Part shown: positions 13,968 to 28,351 of the stretch, piece by piece
Position numbering within the stretch: the first letter of the stretch is position 1
How the letters are laid out: the number at the start of each line of letters is the position of its first letter
NCBI GenBank assembly: GCA_001606155.1
Contig: LODT01000021.1
Coordinates: forward strand, 620,001-684,000
Source: Tieghemostelium lacteum
Taxonomy: Eukaryota > Evosea > Eumycetozoa > Dictyosteliales > Raperosteliaceae
Direction of reading: 5' to 3'
DNA length: 64,000 bases
Made by a program: the position numbers and the translations under genes
Notes under the pieces: model-generated
The model's database searches: none
What the model was told of the DNA's origin: nothing
What the model saw: only the letters and a program-made list of their open reading frames with translations

Positions 13968-14184
13968 GTATTGAATGTCGGTCAAAGAAAAGGTTGCGAA
14001 AGTGAGTTTTTAAATCGACATTTCGTTTTTTATTAGAAAAAAAAAAATCTGTACAAGAGTAACGTTTTGAATTTCGATTTTTTTTTTTTAACCAAAATTA
14101 TTAAAAAAAAAATACGATTCATATCAAGATTAATCTAGATTTGGAAAGTGATGGTATTGTATTGGGACTATAAATTAATGAATT

Positions 14185-14587
14185 TAAATAGTAATACCAG
14201 TGCCCTCTTGATATTTCTTTAATAATACCTTTTTGAACTCTTCTTGATTTTCCCAAATGGAAGCCGCATAGTTACAACGAATCGCCATTCAATTCAAAAG
14301 TTTCCATTCTGATCAACATTAGGATGAAAACATGAAGTTTCAAATTTGACAAAAGGTGGTTTGAATGGGTAATCAGTGGGGAATGTTAATTTTAATTTGA
14401 AATCTAAATTATCATAGACTGTTCCAGGAGCACCTTTAATAGTACCTATCCAATTAAATATGTTATCACCCTCGGGAAATGCTGAAACTCCTGGGCTTGC
14501 TGAAACCTTTAATCAAATCCATAAATTTATAACAATCAATACACCTTTTTATTATATAAATAACTGAATGAGAATCTGCCATCTTTA
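14185..14587 (-). pseudogene. UBE2C relic between copies B and C (includes exon 1 remnant)
   Basis: Both ends of the E2 gene are recognisable. The C-terminal codons lie near 14195, and the central HPNVDQNG stretch through [10 protein letters not shown] runs from about 14300 to 14515. The intron follows, then a stub of exon 1 ending at the former start codon (ctgccatctttat). Two internal deletions have removed the WENQEE-SLLGEP part and most of exon 1. The second runs between two copies of aactga, which suggests a microhomology-mediated loss. This relic retains more of the upstream side than the A-B and C-D ones, so it comes from a duplication with a different breakpoint. Confidence 0.85.
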
Positions 14588-14607
14588 TGAATATCAATAA
14601 TTATGAA

Positions 14608-14673
14608 ATCTTTAATCTCATTGTTTTTTAAATTTCCAGACTATTCCTGTAGAGTGATATCATTCTCTTCGTG
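14608..14673 (-). pseudogene. Inverted fragment of CAF1 exon 1
   Basis: Read on the minus strand this closely matches plus-strand bases about 28897-28960 of the CAF1 gene (from cacgaagagaatg to gattaaagat), with several base changes. In the native locus CAF1 reads rightwards on the plus strand, away from UBE2C. Here the fragment lies beyond the UBE2C start remnant but points the other way. It is a short inverted scrap left at the junction of the largest duplication and has no coding capacity. The match was found by eye. Confidence 0.75.
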
Positions 14674-14677
14674 TTAA

Positions 14678-14950
14678 ATGAATTTGAAGCGACAGTAGTG
14701 GTACCATTACTAGTAGATATTGAAACTAAATAATTTTCAGCCAAGTGTATATAACCAATAGGTTTATTCATTCTATCTATAATCTAGAATTGATTTGAAT
14801 TTTACTGCATTTCATTTCAATTTGTTGTTCTGTTATTATCTTCATAATGTATTTAATATATATCTGTACAAAATAAATCCTTAAAGAAAATATCTATGTT
14901 TACTCCTGCTACTATTACAACCGATAACTTTTTAGTGTTAATTGATAAAA
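14678..14950 (-). pseudogene. 5'-end relic of the RBD-domain gene, B-C gap
   Basis: Two blocks of the first gene are present. One is homologous to about 755-880 (around gtaccattactagtagatattgaaac) and the other to about 1390-1550 (aattgatttgaatttta onward through the start-codon region and upstream flank). The stretch between them, including the intron and much of exon 1, is deleted. The copied part reaches deeper into the RBD gene than in the A-B and C-D gaps, so this junction arose in a separate event. Confidence 0.8.
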
Positions 14951-15017
14951 AAGAACTTAATTTATTTTTTTCCAATTACATCATGATGTTTAAAAATCTG
15001 AAGAATTTAGTTTATCC

Positions 15018-18000
15018 TTAGTGTTTTTGTTCACCATCAATGGGTTGTATAGTGTCAGTTGATTCTCCTGAAGTTGGGGTTGTGGTTGTAATTGTAGGTG
15101 TAGGTGAAGATGTAACAGTGTTTGAGGTGGGGGTGGATGTGAATTTACTTTTAATTTTATCAGTTATTCGACGAGTTGCTGCTGGATTCTTTTTGACTAG
15201 CAAAATGATAGCACCGGCAATAGCACCTAATACAACAACAGGCACAACAATACCAACTGCAATCTTCCAGTCATTATTTTCTTTCTTTACAAAAGATGAA
15301 AAAGTCATTGCCAAAACGGATCCACCACTTGGGAATTGAATTGCAACATAACTTGAATACTCAGATGTATAATTGGAGAAACTATTATCACCAATGACTC
15401 TAGGTTTAATAAAAACTGGTAAAATATTGTTAGAACCATTTAAATTTAATGATCTGGTGGCAACAGACATCATCAGATAAGAATCTCCATTTGAGAATAG
15501 AATGTTTTGGTCATGTGTTTCAATGGTTAATTTATCTTTTCCTTCATCTGTTGCAATCTCAAAGATTAAATTCATGGTATTACCTTCGATATAAGGGTTA
15601 GCATCCGAAGCAAACTTGATAGCAACTGAAGTTTTCATGAGTTGAAGTCGATCACCTAGGAAATTTAAAGTTGGTGGATATTCTGGAAAGTTATCAACAA
15701 TTTCACCAGTGTATTCATACAGATTTAAATCTGTATATGGGTCACCCCACAAATTTTGTTTTAGAACTATGGTATTAAACTTCTGTGTGAAGTTTTTAGA
15801 GTTGAATTGCATGTCTACACTATCTAGTTCAGGTACAAAGTATAGTTGTACTGGATATTGCATTTCAATAAATTCACCAATATGTGATAAAAGAACCTCA
15901 AATGATTTTCCCTTATTACCACCAAATGAAAGTACACCTAAATCATACTCTGGGGTATCAAGATGTTTTTTATCAACTTTAATGGAACAATCATAAGATG
16001 CATATCCTTCATCACATTCACATTCCAGAAGATCATTACAACTTCCATGTTTCTCACAACCTGATGGACATGATCTATCCATTGGTAGGAAATAGGCTAT
16101 TTTCTCTGTTGCACTTTGACAACCTGCCATAGTAACGGTTACATGATAAAATAACTCTGCATTGGTCATACCTTTTGGATTAAGTGTACAAACTAAAGTT
16201 TGATTTGAGAGTGCATACGCTTCACTACATGAGTAACCAGCAATATCAACAACATAGTTGGTTCCGAAAAAGTTGTCACCTGAGATTGTGACTTGACTTT
16301 GTCCATTCGAGATTATAGGTTTCACTATTGAATTTAATGTTACAGCAGCGAATACGTATTCGCTAGTTTCATATAACAAACTTTCACCATAGTAAAGTCG
16401 TAATGTAAGTGGTTTGATTTCAGGTTCAACATCGATATCTAGATAACCAATGAGTCCATATCTATAATATTGATAGGGTACGTTCATTTGACCACCATCA
16501 CCATACATTATTTTTACTTCTAATTTAGCAGGCCCATAGCTATTATTAAATAGGAATGTGCCATAAATTTGACCGTAAATCTTAAAAACAGGTGCAGAAT
16601 AATATGAATAACCTATTCCATATGGGTTTATATTTATAACATTAGATTTTGCACCAGACTTTGAAACAAAATATAAGTCACCAATTGCCAAAAAAGAGAG
16701 AGGAACATCAAATCTAAGCGAAGAAAAATAACTATAGAATTTCAATGGAAAACTAGGATCTATAGCACTACCTTGTTGTTTTAAACCCCAACAAAACTTA
16801 CATTCGTATGTATAAAAGTCAGAACCAGGATAATCAATGGTTTTAAAAAATGGTGCTTCAGCTATGAATGAAATAGGAGATGGAACTGAATTTGCTAATT
16901 TTAGGAACACTTGAATCTCAGAGTCACTGAAAATATCCAAATCTAATGCAATTGATCTTCCATTATTTCTGATTTGGTATTTTATCTGTTGAGTACCAAC
17001 CTGAATAATATATTCATAGTTTTCAAAGAATATACCTTCAATTACACTAAATTGATTTGAAGCATAAGTGAAATTGGTTACAATTGGATCTGTTGAGAAA
17101 ATGTATTAATATCTTTGAATTTTCATTTTAATAATTAAATTATAAAATAAAATACATACCTAATGTTGTAATGACATATTTGAAATTTCCATTAAATGTC
17201 AAACTAGTGGGGAACTGGGAATTCAGTTTCAAGGTTATTGATGATGAGTTCTTGGAAATGATTGTAACATTGGGTGATATAGAGGTTATTGGGAATGTAT
17301 CAAGGTTCATGTTGAAGTTAATTGTGTAGTTATCTTGAATTTGTTTTACACCACTAACCCAATTGTCAAATGGATAGATTAATTGTGGATCAGATTGAAT
17401 AGTTCCATTTGGTCCATTAATAGATATAAAGATACTTCCACCAATATTCAAATTATCATAAGAATATGTGAATGTATTAGTGTTATCCAAAATTCTTGAA
17501 CTGTTATCTTTGAATGCTGTTCCTTGAATTTCAAATGGTCCAAATAATAATTTAGTGGAAATTTGAATCTGACGTAATATTCTATTGATATTTAGATTGA
17601 ATTTTAGAGGTGTTGATGGGATAGAGTACGATTTACTGGATGGAGTGCCTTCATAGTACATTGTCACTTTACCTTCAAAATAGTATCCTGAGAAATCCAA
17701 ATTAATGTAATTACTTGCAAAAAAAGTTGGAACAACATTCAGAGATCCAAATGTAAATGTATATTTATCACTGTTTGTGAATGTTCCAATTATTTTCAAT
17801 GTTCTATCTTCTCTATTAAAATCAAAACTAGTAATAATTGGTTCTTTTTAAAATTGATTATAGATTTAGTTAATATAAAATCAAAGTTTTTTAAAATTAA
17901 TTCACATACCATAATTAAATTCTTTATAGAATTTCAAAAAATCAATTGCAAAATATTTACTGAATCCAAATGTAGATATATTGAATTTTAAAGATTGATT

Positions 18001-20807
18001 ATTGACAATTGTTGGTTTAAATTTTTCTAGTTTAGTTCTACATCCTTTGGTTGAATAAAATTCAAAATAGATATTATTGCTGTTATTAGTGGCACCATAT
18101 ATTCTATCAGCTGCATAATATGCACATGTGAATGTAATTGATACCTTATTTAATTTACCAGGTGAAATTTCAGATGAGTATATCAATGTAATTAGTCCAT
18201 CGCTAGAAATTGAATATTGTTGATTATCGGTGAAATAGGTGTGAGCAGTATTTGAATTTCTGAAATAAGATTGAACTTTACTACTACTGAAATTTTGTTT
18301 TAAATACCCACAAATATTAAACTCAAGAAAATCCTATAGGATGAAAGAGATTAGATAAATACTCAATAAAATATAAAATATAATTGGGTTTTTTCAATAC
18401 ATACATCAGAGGCATAAATGTCTGCACTATACTTCTGGCCATATGCTAATTGAAATGGTGATAAATCATAGTAATAGTATTGGTCTGAAATGAAAGTACA
18501 TTTTGAAGTGTTTCCACTGTTACTTGCTAGTTGAATATTGTGTTTGTAAAATGACATGTTTGATGCAAGTTGAGAAATGTCATAAGGAAAATTCAAAGTT
18601 ACAATATCTTGATCTTGAGTAATTGTTGGTTCTAAAATGATGGGATATACTTGTAATGGATCACTATCAAATTCAGTACTATTAACATCTCCAATGAAAA
18701 TAGTACCTCCTGAGTTATTCAGTTGGTCGAAGGAAATTACTAATGGTGGTGATGATGGATATGATGAATAAATTATTGATGTGTTTGTCAATGAACTTCC
18801 TTTTACTAGATAAGATCCAAAAGTACTACATTTTAACGTAATTGTATTTGAAGTGTGGTCTTGAGAAATAGTGGCTTTTGGTTTGATCCCAGAAACGGAA
18901 TATTGTTGAAACAAAGTCTCACCAAAGTATACTTGGAAAATAGAACTTTGTGAATAAGAAGCTAAATCAATATCCAGGTTATCATTATTTACTTTTGCTG
19001 ATACTGCGAATTTTCCATATTTGAAGTTGTAATTAGTGTATGGACCCTTCATACCTGTTATTTTTAGTACTCTTGTATCTGTATATAAAGTGACGGTTTT
19101 AATCTCTGGTTCTGTTGTTATAAAATCATAAGAGTGTTAATATCTTTTCTCTAAGGTATCTATTAAATAACAACTTACTGTAGAGAACTGGAATCTTGGT
19201 ATTGAGTAGCTTAATATAGATATAGGTGGGATAGTAGTTGCTTAATTGAGAGAAAAGAATGATGTTTTTGAATACTTCTTGATAGTTTAGTGCTTCGGTG
19301 TATTGTGGATTTTTGTATAACAATAAATTTTCAATTGGGAATTCTGAATCATTAAAATTCCATTGAATTGTCATTACGTCAGCTGATGATGTTTGAGATA
19401 ATATCAGTTTTTGTGGGTAAACAAGTTGGGGAGTGCTATCAAAATTCGAACTATCAAGAGAAATGAATATATCTCCACCGAGAGAATTCAACTGATCAAA
19501 CTGATACTCAACAGATGTTGATCCACCTTGACCATTTGTTAGAGTGGTGATTGAACTTGGTAACAATACACTTCCTTTAATTGTGAAATTTCCAATATAG
19601 TTTGTAGAAATCGTTATTTTTTTGTTGGTGTGATCTTGAATTACTTTTAAAATTGGTTTAGTTCCAGTGATGAAATAGCTCTTTGGTGTTGATAAATAGA
19701 ATATCTTCAAATCTCCACTATGAGTGTACAATTGTAATGACAGTTTAATACTATTAACTGAGAAAAATGTTGGTGTCAATGTATAATCACCAAGAGTGAA
19801 CTTGTATTGATCAATAGTTGTAAAGGTACCCAACAATGTTACTAATCTAGTTGAATTATCAAAACTAAATTTTGAAATCATTGGTTCTATAAAATTTAAT
19901 GAATTTAATGTTAATATATAATATATTATAATTTAGAATACATAGTAGAGATAACACATACCAACTGGAGGAATAGGGATGGTAAGACTTAGATTCGGTA
20001 TTTCGATAGATGATGGATATCTATTTCTTGCATAATTAAAAGTCATGATGTTATTGGTTGGAGTTTCGTAGATTAAAGAGAAACTAGGACCAGGTAATTT
20101 AGTTGGGCATGCATATTTAGTTTCAATGGTGGTGTAGTATTGGCAATTTGATTGAACTAATGATTTAATTGACAGATCAATTGTTGGATTACACAAGATA
20201 TTGTAATATACTCCGCTTTGGCATGATGATAAAACGATATCAGAGTTGTAGAAAAGTGTAATGTTATTGGAACTGTTTATAGTGTAGGTATTTCTAAATG
20301 ATCTTCCAGTAACAAATTTGGCTGAACTGTAAACTTGGATGGACTGGATTTCAGGGACATCTGAATAAACACCGTTTGTAACACTTGAAGATAATTTACC
20401 ACACAAATTAAAATAGTAGTAATTATTCGAAGCATCCTGTTTGTGGGGGTAGAAATAAAGAATTTCATAATTTTGATTAGTGTGGTTTTGGATGATTTTT
20501 TAAATGAATTTAAACTTACAAAATTAAAATAGGGAGCATTTGTGGTGTTTAGTAATTGTAGTGGTGTTAAATCATAGTAATCATGATCAACTGAAACGAA
20601 TTTACACTCTGAATTCCACCCAGTATTAGTGGTTATATCAGCAATGATATTTCCAAGTGGATTTTGTGTGAAATCAACACCAGAAAAAGTGATTGAAATG
20701 GTTTCAGCATTCTGTGTGATAACAGTGTTGATCGATTGTGACAGCACTGCACTGTTATAATAAAACAGTGATAATAATATAAAAATACTTAAATTAGAAA
20801 TATTCAT
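15018..20807 (-). CDS. ComC-like EGF/TIG type I membrane protein, array copy C
   Basis: Exons: 20520-20807, 19962-20436, 19179-19886, 18405-19111, 17910-18333, 17160-17843, 15018-17089; intact frame, 1785 residues. The signal peptide and 5' flank are nearly identical to copy A. The core of the last exon also follows A (LRFDVPLSFLA, RSLNLNGSNN, NLWGDPYTDLN). The membrane-proximal tail (TSNTVTSSPTPTITTTTPTS, GEQKH end) is identical to that of copy D. Exon 4 opens differently from the other copies: KPEIKTVTLYTDTR replaces KPEISSMNFNNSTR. Exon 6 has one extra codon. The EGF-like and TIG domains are unchanged. The mosaic suggests sequence exchange with D at the 3' end. Confidence 0.88.
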
Positions 20808-20997
20808 GTATATTGAAATGTCTGATCAAAAAAAAAGGTTGCGAAGGTGAGTTTTTTATTATAAAAAAAAAAATCTGTACAAGAGTAACGAATATCGATT
20901 TTTTAGAACCTCCAAAATTATAAAAAAAATTACGATTCAGATCAAGATTAATCTAGATTTGGAATGGTATTGTATTGGGACTATAAATTCATGAATT

Positions 20998-21448
<451 letters not shown>

Positions 21449-21680
21449 TAGTAGTATTACAATGATGGTTATGTAGATGAGTGTTACTAGAATTGATTTG
21501 AATTTTACTACTGTAAAAACTTTCTGTTATTATCTTTTCTGATATCATCTTCTGATATTATCTTGATTTATCATTTAATATATATTTGTACAAAATAAAT
21601 CCTTAAAGAAAATATCTATGTTTACTCCTGCTACTATTATAACCGAAAAATTTTCAAGACCACCGATAACTTTTGTGTAT
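21449..21680 (-). pseudogene. 5'-end relic of the RBD-domain gene, C-D gap
   Basis: This matches bases about 1348-1553 of the first gene, starting at the same fusion point as the A-B relic (tttttattatta joined to gtagtattacaatgatgg). A short extra segment (aaaaattttcaagaccaccg, near 21647) is unique to this copy. It is non-coding debris marking the end of a duplicated unit. Confidence 0.83.
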
Positions 21681-21791
21681 TTTTATTCTTTAAAAAAGAA
21701 TTTTTTTTTTATTTTTTTTTTAAAATCTGGATGGTGATGGTGTTTACAATTAAATCATAATATTTAAAAATCTGAAGAATTTAGTTTATCC

Positions 21792-24700
21792 TTAGTGTTT
21801 TTGTTCACCATCAATGGGTTGTATAGTGTCAGTTGATTCTCCTGAAGTTGGGGTTGTGGTTGTAATTGTAGGTGTAGGTGAAGATGTAACAGTATTTGAG
21901 GTGGGGGTGGATGTGAATTTACTTTTAATTTTATCAGTTATTCGCCGAGTTGCTGCTGGATTCTTTTTGACTAGCAAAATGATAGCACCGGCAATAGCAC
22001 CTAATACAACAACAGGCACAACAATACCAACTGCAATCTTCCAGTCATTATTTTCTTTCTTTACAAAAGATGAGAAAGTCATTGCCAAAATGGACCCACC
22101 ACTTGGGAATTGAATTGCAACATAACTTGAATACTCAGATGTATAATTGGAGAAACTATTATCACCAATGATTCTAGGTTTAATAAAAACTGGTAAAATA
22201 TTAGAACCATTTAAATCCATTGATCTGGTGGCAACAGACATCATCAGATAAGAATCTCCATTTGAGAATAGAATGTTTTGGTCATGTGTTTCAATGGTTA
22301 ATTTATCTTTTCCATCATCTGTTGTAATCTCAAAGATTAAATTCATGGTATTACTTTGGATATTAGGGTTAGCATCCGAAGCAAACTTGATCGCAACTGA
22401 AGTTTTCATGAGTTGAAGTTGATCACCTAGGATATCTAAATTTGGTGGATATTCTGGAAAGTTATCAACAATTTCACCAGTGTATTCATACAGATTTAAA
22501 TCTGAATATGGGTCACCCCACAAATTTTGTTTTATAAGAACTATGGTATTAAACTTCTGTGTGAAGTTTTTGAGGTCGAATTGCATGTCTACACTATCTA
22601 GTTCAGGTACAAAGTAGAGTTGTGCTGGATATTGCATTTCAGTGAATTCACCAACATGTGACAAAAGAACCTCAAATGATTTTCCCTTATCACCACCAAA
22701 TGAAAGTACACCTAAATCATACTCTGGGGTATCAAGATGTTTTTTATCAACTTTAATGGAACAATCATAAGATGCATATCCTTCATCACATTCACATTCC
22801 AGAAGATCATTACAACTTCCATGTTTCTCACAACCTGATGGACATGATCTATCCCTTGGTAGGAAATAGGCTATTTTCTCTTGTGCACTTTGACAACCTG
22901 CCATAGTAACGGTTACATGATAAAATAACTCTGCATTAGTCATTCCTTTTGGATTAAGTGTACAAACTAAAGTTTGATTTGAGAGTGCATACGCTTCACT
23001 ACATGAGTAACCAGCAATATCAACAACATAGTTGGTTCCGAAAAAGTTGTCACCTGAGATTGTGACTTGACTTTGTCCATTCGAGATTATAGGTTTCACT
23101 AATGAATTTAAAGTTACAGCAGGAAAAGTGTATCCATATTCAAATAACAAACTTTCGCCATAGTAAACTCGTAATGTAAGTGGTTTGATTTCAGGTTCTA
23201 CATTGATATCTAAGTAACCAATGAGTCCATCTCTTTTATATTGATAGGGTACGTTCATTTGACCACCATCATTATACAATATTTTTACTTCTAATTTAGT
23301 AGGCCCATAGCTATTATTATGGGTATTATCAATTAGGAATGTACCAACAATTTGACCGTAAATCTTAAATTCAGGTACAGTATAATCTTGAAAACGCATG
23401 TCAAATGGGGTTATATTTATAACATTAGATTTTGCTCCAGATTTCGAAACAAAATATAATTCACCAATTGCCAGAAAAGGGATAGGAACATAAAATCTAA
23501 GAATACTGGAATAATAATAACTAGAGTTATAGAATACCAATGGATAACTAGGATCTATAGCACCACCTTGTTGTTTTAAACCCCAACAAAACTTACATTC
23601 GAAATAAACATCACCAGTATAACCAGGATCACCAAAAAATAATGGAGGTTCAGCTGTGAATGAAATAGGAGATGGAACTGAATTTGTTAAATTTAAGAAC
23701 ACTTGAATCTCAGAGTCACTGAAAATATCCAAATCTACTGAAATTGAGCTTCCATTATTAATGATTTGGTAACTTATCTGTTGAGTACCAACCTGTATAA
23801 TATATTCATAATTTTCAAAGAATATACCTTCAATTACACTAAATCGATATGAAGCATAAGTGAAATTGGTTACAATTGGATCTGTTGAGAAAATGTATTA
23901 ATATCTTTGAATTTTCATTTTGGTAATTAAATTATAAAATAAAATACATACTTAATGTTGAAACAACATAATTGAAATCTTCATTAAATGTCAAACTAGT
24001 GGGGAACTGGGAATTCAGTTTCAAGGTTATTGATGATGAGTTCTTGGAAATGATTGTAACATTGGGTGATATAGAGGTTATTGGGAATGTATCAAGGTTC
24101 ATGTTGAAGTTAATTGTATAGTTATCTTGAATTTGTTTTACACCACTAACCCAATTGTCAAATGGATAGATTAATTGTGGATCAGATTGAATAGTTCCAT
24201 TTGGTCCATTAATAGATATAAAGATACTTTCACCAATATTCAAATTATCATAAGAATATGTGAATGTATTAGTGTTATCCAAAATTCTTGAACTGTTATC
24301 TTTGAATGCTGTTCCTTGAATTTCAAATGGACCAAATAATTTAGTGGATATTTGAATCTGACGTGAAGTTCTATTGATATTTAGATTGAATTTTAGAGGT
24401 ATTGATGGGATTGTGTACGATTTACTGGATGGAGTGCCTTCATAGTACATTGTCACTTTACCTTCAAAATAGTATCCTGAGAAATTCAAATCAGCGTAAT
24501 TACTTGCAAAAAAAGTTGGAGCTACATTCAGAGATCCAAATGTAAATGTATATTTATCTCTGTCTGTGAATGTTCCAATTATTTTCAATGTTCTATCTTC
24601 TCTATTAAAATCAAAACTAGTAATAATTGGTTCTTTTTAAAATTGATTTTAGAGTTAGTTAATGCATAAAATCAAAGTAATCTAAAATTAATTCACATAC

Positions 24701-27610
24701 CGTAATTAAATTCTTTATAGAATTTCAAAACATCAATTTCGAAATATTTACTGAATCCAAATGTAGATATATTGAATTTTACAGATTGATTATTGAAAAT
24801 TGTTGGTTTAAATTGTTCTAGTTTAGTTCTACATCCTTTGTATGAATAAAAATCTAAATAGATATTATTGCTGCTATTCAAGGCATATGATAAAGATCCT
24901 TCATCATAAATTGCGCATCTGAATCTAATTGATGCCATATTTAATTTTCCAGGTGAAACCTCAGATGAGTATATCAATGTAATTAGTCCATCGCTAGAAA
25001 TTGAATATTGTTGATTATCGGTGAAATAGGTGTGAGCAGTATTTGAATTTCTGAAATAAGATTGAACTTTACTACTACTGAAATTTTGTTTTAAATACCC
25101 ACAAATATTAAACTCAAGAATATCCTATAAGATACAAGGGATTAGATAAAAACTCAATAAAATATAAAATATAATTGGTTTTTTTTAATACATACATCAG
25201 AGTAATACATGTCTGCACTATACTTCTGGCCATATGCTAATTGAAATTGTGATAAATCATAGTAATAGTATTGGTCTGAAATGAAAGTACATTTTGAAGT
25301 GTTTCCAGTGTTACTTGCTAGTGAAATATTATGGTAGAATAATGACATGCTTGATACAAGTTGAGAAATGTCAAAAGGAAAATTCAAAGTTACAATATCT
25401 TGATCTTGAGTAATTGTTGGTTCTAAAGTTAGGGGATATACTTGTAATGGATCACTATCAAATTCAGTACTATTAGCATCTCCAATGAAAATAGTACCTC
25501 CTGAGTTATTCAGTTGGTCGAAGGAAATTACTAATGGTGGTGATGATGTATATGATGAATAGGTTATTGATGTGTTTGTCAATGAACTTCCTTTTACTAG
25601 ATAAGATCCAAAATTACTACATTTTAATGTAATTGTCTTTGATTTGTAGTCTTGTGAAATAGTGGCTTTTGGTTTGAAACCAGAAACGGAATATTGTTGA
25701 AACCCAGTCTCACCAAAGTATACTTGGAAAATAGAACTTTGGGAATAAGAAGCTAAATTTAGATCTTGACGATCATAATATACATTTGCTGATACGGCTA
25801 TTTTTCCATATTTGAAGTTGTAATTAGTATATGGACCCTTCATACCTGTTATTGTAAGTACTCTTGTAGAGTTATTAAAATTCATGCTGCTAATCTCTGG
25901 TTCTATAATTATAAAATCAAAAGGGTGTTAATATCTTATGTTATCTTTAAGGTATCTATTAAATAAAAACTTACTGTAGAGAACTGGAATTTTGATATTG
26001 AGTAGCTTAATATAGATATAGGTGGGGTAGTAATTGCTTAATTGAGAGAAAAGAATGGTGTTGTTGAATACTTCTTGATAGTTTAGTGCATCGGTGTATT
26101 GTGGATTTTTGTATAACAGTAAATTTTCAATTGGGAATAATGCATCATTAAAATTCCATTGAATTGTCATTACGTCAGCTGATGATATTTGAGATAATAT
26201 CAGTTTTTGTGGGTAAACAAGTTGGGGAGTACTATCAAAATTTGAATTATCAAGAGAAATGAATATATCTCCACCGAGAGAATTCAACTGATCAAACTGA
26301 TACACAACAGATGTTGATCCACCTTGACCATTTGTTAGAGTGGTGATTGAACTTGGTAACAATACACTTCCTTTAATTGTGAAATTTCCAATATAGTTTG
26401 TAGAAATCGTTATTTTTTTGTTGGTGTGATCTTGAATTACTTTTAAAATTGGTTTAGTTCCAGTGATGAAATAGCTCTTTGGTGTTGATAAATAGAATAT
26501 CTTCAAATCTCCACTATCAGTGTAGAACTGTAATGACAGTGTAATATTATTAACTGAGAAATATGTTGGTGTCAATGTATAATCACCAAGAGTGAACTTG
26601 TATTGATCAATAGTTGTAAAGGTACCCAACAATGTTACTAATCTAGTTGAATTATCAAAACTAAATGTTGAAATCATTGGTTCTATAAAATTTAATGAAT
26701 TTAATGTTAATATATAAATATCATATAAATTAGAATACCAAGTAGAGATATTACATACCAACTGGAGGAATAGGGATGGTAAGATTTAGATTAGGTATTT
26801 CGATAGATGATGGATATCTATTTCTTGCATAATTAAAAGTCATGATGTTATTGGTTGGAGTTTCGTAGATTAAAGAGAAACTAGGACCAGGTAATTTAGT
26901 TGGGCATGCATATTTAGTTTCAATGGTGGTGTAGTATTGGCATGTTGATTTTTCAACTAGTGATTTAATAGACAGATCAACTGTTGGATTACACAAGATA
27001 TTGTAATATGTTACTCTGTGGCATGTTGATGTTTCAGAGTTGTAGAAAAGAGTAATGTTATTGGAACTGTTTATAGTGTAGGTATTTCTAAATGATCTTC
27101 CAGTAACATATTTGGTTGAACCGAAAACTTGGATGGACTGGATTTCAGGTACATCATATGGATAAACACCGTTTGTAACACTTGAAGATAATTTACCACA
27201 CAAATTAAAATAGTAGTAATTATTCGAAACATCCTGTTTGTGGGGTGAGGGGGTAAAAAAAAATTTCAAAATTTTGATTAGTGTGGTGTGAAGATTTTTT
27301 TCAATGAATTTAAACTTACAAAATTAACATAGGGAGCATTAGTGGTGTTTAGTAATTGTAGTGGTGTTAAATCATAGTAATCATGATCAACTGAGACGAA
27401 TTGACATTCTGAATTCCACCCAGTGTTACTGGTTATATCAGCAATGATATTTCCAAGTGGATTTTGTGTGAAATCAACGCCAGAAAAAGTGATTGAAATG
27501 GTTTCAGCATTCTGTGTAATAACAGTGTTGATCGATTGTGACAGCACTGCACTGTTATAATAAAATAGTGATAATAATATAAAAATACTTAAAATAGAAA
27601 ATCTATTCAT
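21792..27610 (-). CDS. ComC-like EGF/TIG type I membrane protein, array copy D
   Basis: Exons: 27320-27610, 26759-27233, 25975-26682, 25196-25902, 24701-25124, 23952-24632, 21792-23881; intact frame, 1791 residues. The start MNRFSILSIF is placed by alignment with the other copies; an upstream in-frame ATG exists at 27640. The last exon is the longest of the four, with an extra codon run around NTHNNSYGPTKLEV. Its core follows copy B (FYVPIPFLA, FDMRFQDYT, RSMDLNGSN), while its C-terminal tail is identical to C. The exon 6 donor is A|GTATGT rather than G|GTATGT, changing the junction residue to Asn. This is the copy next to the intact UBE2C gene, which suggests that its upstream flank is the ancestral one. 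Confidence 0.88.
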
Positions 27611-27808
27611 GTATATTTGAAAATAGAAATGTTTGATCAAAAAAAAAATATTGAAAAAGTGAGTTTTTATGAAGAAAAATTTTTGTTAACGTGGACCAAG
27701 AGTAACGTTTGAATATCGATTTTTTTTAGAACCTCCAAAATTATAAAAAAAATTAATCAAGACTAATCTAGATTTGGATTGTGATGGTATTGTATTGGGA
27801 CTGTAAAT

Positions 27809-28351
27809 TTAAATAGTAATACCAGTGGCCTCTTGATATTTCTTTAATAATACCTTTTTGAACTCTTCTTGATTTTCCCAAATGGAAGCTGCATAGGTAT
27901 TGAATGGCGATTCGTTGTTTGGTTCACCTAAAAGACTCTGTATGGAGATCAACAGGGTTCTGACATTATAGATTGGTGTCCATTTATCTTTGAGAATATC
28001 TAAACAAATGTTTCCATTCTGATCAACATTAGGATGAAAACATGAAGTTTCAAATTTAACAACAGGTGGTTTGAATGGGTAATCAGTGGGGAATGTTAAT
28101 TTTAATTTGAAATCTAAATTATCATAGACTGTTCCAGGTGCACCTTTAATAGTACCTATCCAATTAAATATGTTATCACCCTCGGGAAATGCTGAAACTC
28201 CTGGGCTTGCTGAAACCTTTAATCAAATCCATAAATTTAACAAATCAATACACCTTTTTATTATATAAATAACTGATCACAATCACAATCATACCATTAG
28301 GTTCATTAGTTCAGATTGTAGCCTCTTTGCAACTGAATGTGAATCTGCCAT
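27809..28351 (-). CDS. ube2c: UBE2C/UbcH10-type ubiquitin-conjugating enzyme E2
   Basis: Exon 1 is 28295-28351 ([19 protein letters not shown]), then a 78-base intron (GTATGA...AAAG) and exon 2 at 27809-28216; 154 residues. The E2 fold is complete, with the HPN motif, catalytic cysteine in NGNICLDIL, and the [13 protein letters not shown] helix. [10 protein letters not shown] and [10 protein letters not shown] align with human UBE2C (RLQQELMTLM, GISAFPESDN), including its short N-terminal extension. UBE2C is the E2 that primes ubiquitin chains for the anaphase-promoting complex, so a role in mitotic exit is expected. It is the only intact copy; three damaged copies lie between the ComC-like genes. 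CAF1 starts about 530 bases away on the other strand. Confidence 0.93.
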
